Virus record (IMG/VR): IMGVR_UViG_3300020450_000031
Coordinates: 1-54,511 of that record
DNA from: a virus
Direction: 5' to 3' (one strand)
Length of the DNA stretch: 54,511 nt
In this document: one piece after another, positions 23,301 to 31,178 of the stretch
How the letters are laid out: each line of letters begins with the position of its first letter
Position numbering within the stretch: position 1 is the first letter of the stretch
Notes under the pieces: generated by a model
The model's input: only the letters and a program-made list of their open reading frames with translations
Told to the model about the DNA's origin: nothing
The model's database searches: none
Position numbers and translations under genes: made by a program

Positions 23301-25877
23301 AAAGTTTTCAGTCGCTTTGGTTACAATCGTACCAATACCAATAGGAAATGTTTTACGATCAACAACTAGATCAGGAGCTTGCTCTACTGACTCTAATAGT
23401 TGACTAAGTGTAGGAGCTACCTGAGCTGCTTGTTCTGGGTTAGCTAATCTAAACACGTTGAACTCAGCAATAAGTTCTTCTGGCGACAGCAGATAGTTAA
23501 AGAACTCGTTGTCTAGTTTCTTACCATCGTTTATGGCTTGTTCTATTGTAGCTCTTAGATCTGGATACAGCAGGTTTTCTATAGCTTGCAACTCTGCCAA
23601 TACTGCAGGGTTGTCATTGATTTGCTCAGCCAATAACGAATGGGATGCGTGACCCAACTCATGTGCAACTACGTTGGGAAACACAGGTTGTGCGTACTTA
23701 TATTTACCAGCTAATACTATGCCACCATTATGGTGTGCGCCTGTAAAATTAGTAAATCTTCTAGCTACTTTTATTTTTTTAATAGCTTCAGCGTATCTAT
23801 CCACAACAAATTGAGGCAACAAGTTCATTCGTATGCCCCTGGTGTAGTTGATAGTATCAAATTTCTTTTGGCGTTTGTCAGGATCAACAATATTATCTTC
23901 TTGCCTACCACCTGAGATTTGACCTTTGCTCTTAACAGTAGCAGGTAGATCTTTTTTGTCTCGCCTGTTCTCAAGCTGTGGCACTGCAGACGGAGCAAAC
24001 TCTTTTTCTGTTTGTTTTATATCGTCAGTCAGTGGCTTAGCAGGAGGCTTTTGTTTTGGTGCTTCCTCTGGTGTAAACAACGGCAACTGTCTAGGTGTAG
24101 GCGGTGGGGTTGTTACTGTTTCTGGCTGATCTTCAAATAAATCTTGTTGGTTAGGATCAGAGAAAACAGGTGGAGCTGGAGGTACTTGCTCAACTCTGTT
24201 TGTAGGTGTGCCAAGTATTTCATTTACTTCATTTAGCGTAGTAACTGGAGGTGTTACATTTAACGCACCTTGAGGTTGTTGTTCAGTTCCTGGGATAAAT
24301 CCGCCTTGTACATTGACAGGTTGATCCATAGGATCAAATACTTGTGGATTAGGATCAACTGTACCATCAGGGCTAACAGTAAAGTCAGGATCTTCAATCG
24401 GAGTAGCGACTGCACTGCCTGTATAAGGTGGTAGTTGAGTTGGTGTATATTCTATCTGATCAGGAAAGACAATTTGCTCATCTCCCATACGTACAGTTTG
24501 TCCTGTTGGGCCTGTATCTGGGCCTGTAGGAACAAGAGCAGTTCCAGCTCCTGTATCAGAAACACCTTCGTTGTCTAGTAGATTAACTTCTTCGTTACTA
24601 CTGCGTAACTGGCTAACACCTGCAAGTGGGCCACCGACTGCAGCACCTGCAGCAATAGCATTAATAAGACGTACACCATTATCTAATGTAAATGCTTCTC
24701 TGTCAGAAGTAGCAGCATCTGTACCAATAACTAAACTTTCTTGAATACCTTCTGTTATACCTTCTGCAACTGCACCTGCACCTGTAGCACCTGCAACCCG
24801 TCTAAACATACCAGATGTACCAACTGGGTTGAAAAATTTACTAGCTACAAAATATTCTGAGAAAGTCTCAGCTGCAGCGTACGGTATAGCAGCAGCTAAT
24901 GCAGCAAGACGTTGAGAAGAACCTGGGACTTGTCCCTCTGCATTCTCAAGCATCTCAAGATATACATCACTAACGCCAGTTCTAAAGTTATTTAGTGAGC
25001 CAGCGACAACTGCACCTGTGCCTGCGATAACTCTTTTCTCTGCTTTGGATAAAGCCTCACCTGCTCGTTTCTTAGCAACAGCATCCATAAGTTTTTTCTT
25101 AAATGCTGTCTTACCAAACGCTCCAGCTACACCACCCATAGCACCAGTAACAGGATTACCTGTAGAACCAGTAGCGACAACTGCGCCTGTAATAAACGCT
25201 GCTATAGACTCAATAAGATTTGGCCCCTGTTGTGCTAAGTTTGCTAAGAACCAGTCTGCAACTTCACCTTCTGCTAATACATCATCTGTAAACGTACGTT
25301 GAAATGGTTCTTTACGTCTTAAATCTTCTTGTTGTTGTTCAATAACATCTCTGCCAAAACCGCTAAGACTATCGAGTCCTAGTGAATCACCAAGATATGT
25401 AAGTCCAGCACCACCTAACATCTGTAGGTTATCGACACCAATACCAAAGTTCTTAGACATAAGCCTACCCTTGCCTGGGTCTCTTATGTTCTTAATATAT
25501 TCTCCGTACACTTGAGGAGACATACGATCAAATCCACTAGGTAATCCCGTAGGTGCTCTTTCTAGGTATTCTGGACTAGCAGATTTATCTGCAGTTTGAT
25601 AATCATCAGCATCAAAGGTAAGACCATTAACAAACACTTGGTTTGTAGCTTTGTTGAACCCAACGCTAGGTTCTTTTATATCAGGTGTTTGAGTTAAAGC
25701 CGCACCGAAAGCTGCTAGATCAGCTGTATTAGGTGCTGCAAGTTGATCCATGCCATATATAGAATAGTTATCTGTAACCCTAGCTACGTCAGGGCTAGCG
25801 TCCATAGCATCTAATGTTCTTGATTGAAATGATTGCAGCCCTGCTTGGCCATAAGGGTTTAGATCCTCAACAGCCAT
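17400..25877 (-). CDS. Giant polyvalent virion protein, 2825 aa
   Basis: The gene is about 8.5 kb. Visible regions in order are: Ala/Gly-rich hydrophobic helices about residues 205-420, a Pro/Gln-rich linker about 420-660, and a zincin-like site HELGH (H739, E740, H743) with downstream SPEELIAEF. A charged low-complexity linker about 880-1010 follows, then a second site AHETIGHF (H1445, E1446, H1449) with downstream EEALADH, a long helical region, and a C-terminal segment WAQYIYMYKQF...LPFADDLADL. That segment matches the LPD38 domain of large polyvalent proteins as I know it. Such proteins are packaged and ejected with the DNA. The likely roles are clearing host barriers or defences on entry. 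It lies last in the late operon, next to other ejection proteins. A one-base gap separates it from the upstream gene. Confidence 0.85.
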   Translation of the reverse strand: MAVEDLNPYGQAGLQSFQSRTLDAMDASPDVARVTDNYSIYGMDQLAAPNTADLAAFGAALTQTPDIKEPSVGFNKATNQVFVNGLTFDADDYQTADKSASPEYLERAPTGLPSGFDRMSPQVYGEYIKNIRDPGKGRLMSKNFGIGVDNLQMLGGAGLTYLGDSLGLDSLSGFGRDVIEQQQEDLRRKEPFQRTFTDDVLAEGEVADWFLANLAQQGPNLIESIAAFITGAVVATGSTGNPVTGAMGGVAGAFGKTAFKKKLMDAVAKKRAGEALSKAEKRVIAGTGAVVAGSLNNFRTGVSDVYLEMLENAEGQVPGSSQRLAALAAAIPYAAAETFSEYFVASKFFNPVGTSGMFRRVAGATGAGAVAEGITEGIQESLVIGTDAATSDREAFTLDNGVRLINAIAAGAAVGGPLAGVSQLRSSNEEVNLLDNEGVSDTGAGTALVPTGPDTGPTGQTVRMGDEQIVFPDQIEYTPTQLPPYTGSAVATPIEDPDFTVSPDGTVDPNPQVFDPMDQPVNVQGGFIPGTEQQPQGALNVTPPVTTLNEVNEILGTPTNRVEQVPPAPPVFSDPNQQDLFEDQPETVTTPPPTPRQLPLFTPEEAPKQKPPAKPLTDDIKQTEKEFAPSAVPQLENRRDKKDLPATVKSKGQISGGRQEDNIVDPDKRQKKFDTINYTRGIRMNLLPQFVVDRYAEAIKKIKVARRFTNFTGAHHNGGIVLAGKYKYAQPVFPNVVAHELGHASHSLLAEQINDNPAVLAELQAIENLLYPDLRATIEQAINDGKKLDNEFFNYLLSPEELIAEFNVFRLANPEQAAQVAPTLSQLLESVEQAPDLVVDRKTFPIGIGTIVTKATENFDGDFTDVNNFMRDAQERAVKKQTKADNLKKGRAKKEEPDAVQEPETTQVDAQEQAQDGERVGEEVQETPRVRAKEKLKKGKAKVKEPSVQPEAKPKPKVAALKRGTQKVDPQVAEREEVKTKTPQPVVTQTPAERWEANKPYKEYPSLNDFTDQKGVKETLSVMSAADMQQVWEDPSLRATLPEGIQVDILKAIYEDTTKFEMPDVLAELMAIAFSKTSQASKGVKDRAASFLLNARVHMPETIRETAIEQLRLNINDLQFTGRPSWFKYASKLGILPELQQRLEQSNLQGVRELMVANNLRQEQVRLDVIANEKDLNKAGTLAASRYGDPKTGPIELARNIAIKLEVIQNTRNLSNRNHRSVQAAERMVAGLEKVKPDMTYRFNGAPLSEYFDTNGKVKFEEQPNGNLVLTAATLAESRKKERAAKRLAKKEGEPIVDITDRVAKERAKQRAKLAQEEKELFEAGYIAEEQLEYYKPRSVLDELKDRNGNFRRYDNDKPSNPMNPIQLRAAVKAFLSKLAIKPKVTIVRNAAELRSKNKALFDRAVKAQPEFETTNASGFSIGDEVIIFTDFVENDTHLKFILAHETIGHFGLRSILNTKQLKSVLENIYNTSAHIRAAADAQMEVYGIGKLEAIEEALADHVANMDASVLQRVWDVIKNFLRRIGIPFQHDGASYWVNQLRRYVRDGEIPGFVSPDQLRENIESLNESDVGRFSAARVNLGEQGFSMGIPGLDPKDLQDYLNKGKGKGKNIGRVFGAAAEYLQTLDNTALRSIGLTKLLDVFRRQAATARQILSELDSMTQRATKADFWGLGTGLNKKEKLAVGEMLAYGNAFFAQNTSDADIRNSPDVIIKDPVSGEPMINDEALDVAVERATLSREQLKQGIPYAEGSEANQRTHTLDKVLGEPLSDIGPDGKFTNPRHEEMYQAYVDMRRAVNYLAAKVAMGKYIAAAKLAEGNIQSMKNIDRQISDQDLDVFREINEAFQKIYQMGPKENNGRYRVNAQTLQQAEDFINGVTRAMWQSEASADLRNMKPDDSPFDNPQGNSQKAINAILAYNRTNAGKQNPIDLTSILDGLDRMRQYKDASGKNLFDKNNVIKRIQQPMKDQVFTDTQLINANVMAKQTIFDSYVPYKRRGKHQLRFQAFSVNRDGSRGAPVKLPENFSAAFPYFQNDDFAHLTEMAEAYNGDLNETVFDVPLEDGGTQQVIMTALVEDATGGTPTNQSMNYDEFVNVLNSLGVSLDLAERERIVEALSRQHDKARSHLRKRFQAGFDPDMIRSVSEYLETGAAIAAKNEHRTDINMIMADDSNWKGNYEVLEQSWADVEAAERTGNKERIHIAREKFEAYAHMYKESAPLNGRVFTKATDRKGNKIEIKPTGGKGERYRNQGNKLLSFYAQQTDIAISVEDELSKGPLSGLKNLAVAMQLGGSIAAGLVNLTSLPLMAIPYMATYNSKLGTGGGYGFMQSGIQISKALKDLKNPKWADPAWIRDTVLKGDNYKSFGLTLDEAQFLYRQTSRGILDAALVNSLAGSSRGNFFNSANWTAITKKYMIPFAYTEQQNRRSSALATYRLEKRRRMAADPTLTDASFEQENDLVNQNDQPDLFALEEKAVEVVNKSQGDYAMYNRPDIARGTWAQYIYMYKQFTVIATQLVRTLPPAGRVYYLTALMAVAGLKGLPFADDLADLVDTLAQLFGIRVPPVELAVGKFVEDTTDAVGLDGTFWAQVALRGFADQVGGGGTVSSRLALGDLLPGTGIFLAGASTPQELKNIAGPIFSAMAGTVTSALDLAKVPFKSDPTNELMRIAQASPIAGLRNIMDTAVYYNTGAVLNSRGYTVTRDISTANLITRFLGFYPVQATRSNDAVRMSKRLVDYTKAISASYREQYVRAALMKDRSAMRSIEQDVRDHNRVHRRGDPFYIDDFYGKVRKAVKSAELGAGARFLKTTPKSTRDSITDIISQVYGVDIR
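23003..23185 (-). CDS. Nested MPFKS-type small basic protein, 60 aa
   Basis: This 60-residue ORF lies in a different frame of the same strand inside the giant gene. A perfect ribosome binding site (AAGGAGGA, five bases before the ATG) precedes it. The N-terminus MPFKSQKQRRWMHKNKPKMA, followed by EWEKKY, matches a widespread short phage protein pattern (MPFKSxxQRRxxxxxxPxxAxxW) that I have seen in many phages. The rest is Lys/Arg rich. In the main frame the same bases encode the low-complexity charged linker of the giant protein, which tolerates such overprinting. It is probably a DNA-binding or packaging-associated small protein. The function is not known. Confidence 0.7.
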   Translation of the reverse strand: MPFKSQKQRRWMHKNKPKMAKEWEKKYKKPPGYVLKKSSKKAKRKSKNRVFNLRRNPSPR

Positions 25878-25878
25878 G

Positions 25879-28233
25879 TCATTGCCCTTTACCTATTTTC
25901 GCAATCTCAGCCATGTAACTGTTACCAACTCCAAAATCAAAACTATCAATAGGGACTGATATATACTTTTCTATTTCTATAGTATCGCCATCAGGTGTTT
26001 CTTCTTCGACAATCTGTTTTTGAAATGCTGCTACTGGCACACCACCTTTAGAACTAATTATAAGTCTACCGCTGTCTTCAACTTTCATGTCCATGTTGGT
26101 GTTTGTTTCTACCAACTTTTTAATCATATCTGCTTGAGCTTGTGCGTTGATCTTTCTGGCTTCCTCAATTTGTTTTAGCTTAGATTCAAAGATAGCTTCG
26201 TTTTTCTTTGCTGTTGCTGCTTCGATAGACTGCCTATACTTCTGATCAAATATAGTACGTGCATTTAGTTTGACTTGTCCTGCTGACAACCCTTCTAAAC
26301 CTGGGATAGCTGTACCATCAGGGCGTATGAAATCAAACTTACCATCGTTTCTAGCTTGTATTAATGCTCCTCCACCAGTAAACGCATCCATTACAGAGTT
26401 CAATCTCGCTGGATTACCTGACATCTCAAAAGACATAAGTGCATCTTCTGATTGCATTACATATAGCATTGAGTCAAGCACCATCATATCAGCTATACCC
26501 TTCTGATACTCTGGTCTGTTTATTCCTGTGAGTCCTGCTCTTTGCATATTCTGTAAAGTTTGAGATAAGATGTTTCTATTTTCCATAGCTTTCTGAAACT
26601 CAAACCCTAACCTATTAGGTACATCAGTTAGCTTTTGTATTCGTTTTGCACCATCTTCTGGTTTCTTTAGATTTTGAGTTACAACACTACCATCTTTGCC
26701 TGCACCAGTATCTGTTACGTTCTTTGGTGGAATGTTCATACTTCTACTAGTGTTATCTACTGTTGTCTGGTTTGTAACAACAGTACTTGGAGCTGCATTT
26801 GCAGTACCACCAGTATTACCTGTAGTTGTAGTAGACGTTCCAGAGGCAGTCGTTCCAGAGGCTGGGCCAATTTTAGCTACTGGTGGTTGATTACCACTAG
26901 CAGGATAGTAATAGTTACCTACTTTATTTAGATAACCATTTAGGCTTAAAAATGCTTGGTTATACGTGTTTACTGATTTGAAGTCATGGTTCTTAGCAAA
27001 TTTCTTTACATCTTTAAGTGAGTTAATACCTATAAATTTACTGTATCCATCGTTATATGCAGCTCCTTGAAACTCAGGAGCTACTCCTTTGAATCCTATC
27101 AATCTAAAATATAACAACCCAGCTGTAATCTGATCTCTATTGTCAGTTAGCTGGAGAAAACTTTTTGGTAGTTGGGCTGCGGCTTGCTTTAGTTTTGCCC
27201 ATTCTGCAGCATCTACACCTGCTGGAGTCTTACCTGCATAGAATGCTTTGACATCTTTATACGCAGGTTCTTCTATCTGTAATGCACCTTTAGCTGGGCC
27301 TTTTGTAAAATCTACACCACCAAAATTAGACTCGATTGCTAATAGTGATAACGCTTTACCCTGATCAACGCCAAGCAACCTAGCTTGCTCTACAGTTATC
27401 TCCGTCTGAACGTTTCTAAATCTGTCGTTGTCAACTGCCTTTACTGCGTTGTTTACAAATGTGTTTCGTATAGCACCTGCACCTGTTTTTGTTTCAACAG
27501 TTGCATCTTCAGGTACTATCTCAGTGTTTGTAATACCTTTAGCACGACCCTGAGTAAATGCGTTTTGTAGAGCAGGAGGCACTGCATGTCCATAGCTATC
27601 CTGAAGAACAAACGAACTGCCGTCACCAAAAGCATCTACAATATCATACTCAACACCATTGAAGACAAGGATCTTGCCACCGTTTTTATCCATAACTTTC
27701 CAAGGTTTTCCGAATACATGCAGTGCTTCTTTTTCTTCATCTGATGCATCGTCTTTTTGTACAGTACCTTGTGGAAATAACACTGACAAATCTGGGCTAC
27801 CAAACTCAGGCTTTATTATCTGATCTTTAGATCCGCTTCCTTTTTCATCTCCAGGGACAATGACTGTTTTGCTAGTATCTAAGTTTGCTACAGGAGGATT
27901 ATTTTGATTTGATTCTTCATAATCAGTTATTTGATCTTGACCTTGGGATACACCCCCATCCATATCAAGATTACCTGCACCTGTATCAGGATTCTGTATA
28001 GGAATATTTTTAAGCCCAGTGTTTATCTGACCACCTAACTGACTTGTATCAAATTGTGCAGCTGGGATTACATTGTTCATCTGCAGTTTACGAAAGTTTT
28101 CCTCTCGCTGCAGCCTTTGATTTTCTAAACCCAAGCGTCTACGATTCATATACTGGTTTGCGCCAGTATTAAAAGCGTCTACTTCCTGTGGGTTAGAAGG
28201 AAGCGCAGATCGCATAAAATCTAATAAAGCCAT
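25879..28233 (-). CDS. Internal virion protein with lytic transglycosylase domain
   Basis: The protein has 784 residues and a GGAGGG ribosome binding site. A soluble lytic transglycosylase-like domain lies at about residues 290-420. It has catalytic Glu301 in ALSLLAIESNFGG, followed by AKGALQIEE and AAYNDGYSK, the typical ES, GxxQ and AYNxG blocks. The domain would cut peptidoglycan to let DNA cross the cell wall. The flanks are Gln/Asn-rich and low complexity, and the C-terminal part forms long helices (LQNMQRAG, EAATAKKNEAIFESKLKQIEEA). A peptide NLDMDGGVSQG near residue 90 is shared exactly with the next protein. It is predicted to be a T7 gp16-like ejection protein. Confidence 0.8.
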   Translation of the reverse strand: MALLDFMRSALPSNPQEVDAFNTGANQYMNRRRLGLENQRLQREENFRKLQMNNVIPAAQFDTSQLGGQINTGLKNIPIQNPDTGAGNLDMDGGVSQGQDQITDYEESNQNNPPVANLDTSKTVIVPGDEKGSGSKDQIIKPEFGSPDLSVLFPQGTVQKDDASDEEKEALHVFGKPWKVMDKNGGKILVFNGVEYDIVDAFGDGSSFVLQDSYGHAVPPALQNAFTQGRAKGITNTEIVPEDATVETKTGAGAIRNTFVNNAVKAVDNDRFRNVQTEITVEQARLLGVDQGKALSLLAIESNFGGVDFTKGPAKGALQIEEPAYKDVKAFYAGKTPAGVDAAEWAKLKQAAAQLPKSFLQLTDNRDQITAGLLYFRLIGFKGVAPEFQGAAYNDGYSKFIGINSLKDVKKFAKNHDFKSVNTYNQAFLSLNGYLNKVGNYYYPASGNQPPVAKIGPASGTTASGTSTTTTGNTGGTANAAPSTVVTNQTTVDNTSRSMNIPPKNVTDTGAGKDGSVVTQNLKKPEDGAKRIQKLTDVPNRLGFEFQKAMENRNILSQTLQNMQRAGLTGINRPEYQKGIADMMVLDSMLYVMQSEDALMSFEMSGNPARLNSVMDAFTGGGALIQARNDGKFDFIRPDGTAIPGLEGLSAGQVKLNARTIFDQKYRQSIEAATAKKNEAIFESKLKQIEEARKINAQAQADMIKKLVETNTNMDMKVEDSGRLIISSKGGVPVAAFQKQIVEEETPDGDTIEIEKYISVPIDSFDFGVGNSYMAEIAKIGKGQ
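27940..27973 (-). repeat. 34-bp direct repeat, copy 1
   Basis: These 34 bases are identical to 29299-29332. They encode NLDMDGGVSQG in the transglycosylase protein, in the same frame as the copy in the neighbouring gene. Confidence 0.9.
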
Positions 28234-28242
28234 GCTTCCCTC

Positions 28243-29733
28243 CTATGAGAATCTAAACGTATTCCGTGTACCAAACAACCCGTCTCTTAGCCCTGCACGA
28301 TATTGGTCATTACCATCTCCGCCTGATACCCCAAATGCCCCGAACATCTGATTAAATCCTTGCTGAGCAGCTGATTTCTTTCTTGCTAGATTTGCGTAGG
28401 TTTGGTTAAGTCCTGTTAATGCAGCACTATAATTACCGCCTTGAGTCGGAAATGCAGCAGCCGACTTGTTTAAGTAGTTTGCCTGTTGGTTAAGTCCAGT
28501 TATCATACCCCTATCATAAGCTGAGCCTGTATTAGCAGCTGCACCAAGATTAAAACGTCTTTCTTCTGCAGCTCTTAGAGCTGTGTTTGATGGGTTGATA
28601 TTACGCAATGCATCTCGTTTAGCTAAACCTGCTTTTTGAGAAGCTCGACCATAATACTGTCTAGCTAATTGTTCTGGATCAAATCGTTGACCCATAGCAT
28701 ACAGCTCGTTTGCTCGTTTCATTGCAAAGTCATAGGCTTCTTTATCTCTGGCTTTAAGTTGTTCCATCTGTTCTTTTTGCAAACGCAGTACTTCTTTTTC
28801 TTCATCAGACATATCACCAACGCCCATTATCTCTGCGCCAATAAGTTGAAGTCCTGCTTGGATAGATACATCTGCCAGTGCTTTAGGGTCTGTAAACCTA
28901 GAAGCAATCTCTGAACCTGTTCGAGATAGAAGACTAGCTTGGTTTGTAGATTGTGAACCTAGGTTTTGTAATGTTGTGTTGTTCGCCATACTCTGACCAG
29001 GGAAACTTGCGTTTACAAGATTAGGATTAGGCTGATTAACTATACCTTGAGATGCATTAAAAGCGTCTTGACCAGGATATGACCCTGCCATCTCACCTTT
29101 CAATATAATCTGATCACCACTTGGTGTAGTTAAAATCTGTTGCCCCTGTGCATTTGTTGTTATGTTGTTTGCGCCGCTAGTATTAGCTCCCATACCCCCA
29201 GGGCCAGTATTAGATAGTCGATCACCAACAGTACCTGCGTTAGCTCCGCCATCCGTCAAAGTCTGAGGTTGCTGCACATTTCCTCCAACTTGATCCATAC
29301 CTTGGGATACACCCCCATCCATATCAAGATTAACTGTTCCTGCGTTTGAAATATTTGTTGCATCTGCATAAGCCTCTGGTCTGAACTCAGTACCTGAGAA
29401 TGCTTGGTTTGCAACCCCATCTGTTGCTCCTGGGTTAAAGTAACCTGCAACACCACCTGATAAACCACCCATTAATGCTGATCTACCAATGTCTTGTCCT
29501 GTAATTGCCCCTGTTACAGCGCCTAGTCCAGCACCAACCAAGGCACTACCCATGACCGATCCTATTGCTGCAGACAAACCAATCGAAGATGCAATAGCTG
29601 GGGCTGCAATAGGAATAGCAATAACCGCAGCTACTGCTACAAGTTTTTTGAACCCGCCTCCACCATGTTCGGTGTATGGTTCTAAGTTAATAGGTGTCAG
29701 CGCTGTGCTACTAACGTAATCAATTTGTCTCAT
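28243..29733 (-). CDS. Internal virion/ejection protein, 496 aa
   Basis: GGAGG lies seven bases before the ATG. The N-terminal half contains a long Gly/Ala-rich hydrophobic stretch (about residues 28-95, VAVAAVIAIPIAAPAIA onward) that could insert into the host membrane after ejection. The middle is Gly/Asn/Gln-rich, and the C-terminal half is helical with Tyr/Gln-rich segments. A peptide NLDMDGGVSQG around residue 134 is shared with the transglycosylase protein. Proteins of this kind form the inner core or translocation channel of podoviruses. I know no closer named family. The gene overlaps the GNAT-like gene by 14 bases. Confidence 0.65.
   Translation of the reverse strand: MRQIDYVSSTALTPINLEPYTEHGGGGFKKLVAVAAVIAIPIAAPAIASSIGLSAAIGSVMGSALVGAGLGAVTGAITGQDIGRSALMGGLSGGVAGYFNPGATDGVANQAFSGTEFRPEAYADATNISNAGTVNLDMDGGVSQGMDQVGGNVQQPQTLTDGGANAGTVGDRLSNTGPGGMGANTSGANNITTNAQGQQILTTPSGDQIILKGEMAGSYPGQDAFNASQGIVNQPNPNLVNASFPGQSMANNTTLQNLGSQSTNQASLLSRTGSEIASRFTDPKALADVSIQAGLQLIGAEIMGVGDMSDEEKEVLRLQKEQMEQLKARDKEAYDFAMKRANELYAMGQRFDPEQLARQYYGRASQKAGLAKRDALRNINPSNTALRAAEERRFNLGAAANTGSAYDRGMITGLNQQANYLNKSAAAFPTQGGNYSAALTGLNQTYANLARKKSAAQQGFNQMFGAFGVSGGDGNDQYRAGLRDGLFGTRNTFRFS
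29299..29332 (-). repeat. 34-bp direct repeat, copy 2
   Basis: Identical to 27940-27973. It encodes the same NLDMDGGVSQG peptide in the 496-aa protein. Confidence 0.9.
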
Positions 29734-30220
29734 CTGGGGCCTCCGTTAAATCTAATCTCATATGAGTATATACTGGTTTGAATCCTAAACGTTTTATTAC
29801 ACGCTCCATAGCTGGGTTTCCAACTAATCCTTCTATAGCTCTAACCCCATTCATATATGCCCAACCTAAAAGTTTCTCCCAGTATTTATCTGAAAGAGAT
29901 TTTAAGTCAGAGCCACCTATGGCTAAAAGGTTGAGAGCAGGTAAATTAGGATATAAGCGTGGTTCAAAAACTAAAACTAATTTTACTTGTGGTTCTGGCC
30001 CAGCGTCTGATTTAACTACAATCACATACATCTGTGCAGCTAATGCACGTTCATATATATGGTGTGTCTCTATTTCACCATGCGTAGTTTTATCAAGACA
30101 TTCTTTAACATATGGTTCAGCGTATGCCCAATACTTATCAAAATGCTCCTTAGTACTTAGAAGCAAAGGCTCAAATGAGTTTGTTGGAAACTCTACTACG
30201 TTAGCTGACTTTTGAACCAT
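29720..30220 (-). CDS. GNAT-like protein (T7 Gp13 type)
   Basis: The 166-residue protein has a GNAT-like layout: a central strand MYVIVVKS, LVLVFEPRLYP and LNLLAIGG, then a GWAYMNGVRAIEGLVGNPAMERVIKRLGFKPVYTHM tail typical of acetyltransferase-fold proteins. Phage members include the T7 Gp13/DUF2833 group needed for virion assembly. Acetyl-CoA binding residues cannot be confirmed by eye. It lies among the ejection and tail genes, which supports an assembly role. It overlaps both neighbours by 14-20 bases. Confidence 0.7.
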   Translation of the reverse strand: MVQKSANVVEFPTNSFEPLLLSTKEHFDKYWAYAEPYVKECLDKTTHGEIETHHIYERALAAQMYVIVVKSDAGPEPQVKLVLVFEPRLYPNLPALNLLAIGGSDLKSLSDKYWEKLLGWAYMNGVRAIEGLVGNPAMERVIKRLGFKPVYTHMRLDLTEAPDETN

Positions 30221-31169
30221 TGTTACCCTGTACTAATTTATCAAAAAACTCTGTGCCTTTTCTTGCCACAACGTCTTTAGGTATTACATACTCACCCTCA
30301 TGGGCCATAATAGGAATACCACCACCTGGATTTGGACTATCCATAGGTAGTTGTCCTCCGCCTCTCATACTAGGCATACCTTGCTCCATAGGCTGTCCCA
30401 TTCCAGGGACTGGCATACCTAATGCAAGTTTACACGCTAGTATAATTACAAACGCAAGCCCTTCATCATACTCCATAGGCAGATCTTCTTGTTCTGCCAA
30501 ACCATTGTTAAGAGCAAACTCACGCAACTGTGGGTAAATGCTAGGATCTTGAACAGCAGACTGTGCCAACTGTAATCCCATATTTACTTGGTCTGCGTTT
30601 AGTTCGCCAGAAGCAATAGCATTTTGTAATTCTGTAGCTAGAGCTTGGATTCTTTGTGGATCGTTTTGAACAGTTTGCGCCATCTGACCATCCATTTGTT
30701 CAGGAGTCATAGGTGCTTTATTCATAGGTTGTGGCATACCTTGTTGCACGGGCATACCCCCAGGGCCAACCATGCCACCTTCTTGGAAAGCATACGGTTG
30801 AAAACGATAATCTAAAGCTGGGACTGCTTTATTGCCTGTACCTGTACCTGTAGGAATAGGTCTATTAACAGCAGCCATATTTACCATTGGTAAATTACCA
30901 CCTTTGATAAGATTTTGTAAAGCTGGTGGTACATCCAGCGAAGGCCCTAAGTTTGGTGCTTGCGCACCCATAGGTCTGCCTTGTCCAGCTGGAGCTGCAA
31001 TCTGAGCAGTAGCGGCTGTAACACCAGTAGGTTGTGTCAAACTAGATGGTGCTGCCTGCATTACTCCTCTACGACCCACATTTACTTTAGTTCCGCCTGG
31101 GGTGGTTTGCTGCAGCGTGTTTACGCTTGGGCTTAACCCCCCCTTTCTTTGTCTACTTCTATATGCCAT
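30201..31169 (-). CDS. Structural protein with HEGEYVIP motif, 322 aa
   Basis: A strong ribosome binding site (TTAGGAGG) precedes the ATG. The 322-residue protein is low complexity (Pro, Gly, Gln, Met rich) in its N-terminal two-thirds. The C-terminal segment is a familiar phage virion motif (PIMAHEGEYVIPKDVVARKGTEFFDKL). That motif is common in small structural proteins of marine phages and often lies beside ejection genes. I would call it a virion protein of unknown role. Confidence 0.65.
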   Translation of the reverse strand: MAYRSRQRKGGLSPSVNTLQQTTPGGTKVNVGRRGVMQAAPSSLTQPTGVTAATAQIAAPAGQGRPMGAQAPNLGPSLDVPPALQNLIKGGNLPMVNMAAVNRPIPTGTGTGNKAVPALDYRFQPYAFQEGGMVGPGGMPVQQGMPQPMNKAPMTPEQMDGQMAQTVQNDPQRIQALATELQNAIASGELNADQVNMGLQLAQSAVQDPSIYPQLREFALNNGLAEQEDLPMEYDEGLAFVIILACKLALGMPVPGMGQPMEQGMPSMRGGGQLPMDSPNPGGGIPIMAHEGEYVIPKDVVARKGTEFFDKLVQGNNGSKVS

Positions 31170-31178
31170 ACGTACCTC

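Noticed and set aside
17845-25302. Several 60-155 codon plus-strand ORFs lying opposite the giant gene (for example 17845-18312, 22276-22743)
   Set aside because: They have no ribosome binding sites, no recognisable motifs, and are antisense to a long gene with good coding pattern. They are shadows.
29256-29468. Minus-strand 70-codon ORF inside the 496-aa gene
   Set aside because: Same strand as the main gene but in another frame, low complexity, no ribosome binding site and no familiar pattern. Unlike the nested 23003-23185 ORF it has nothing to support it.
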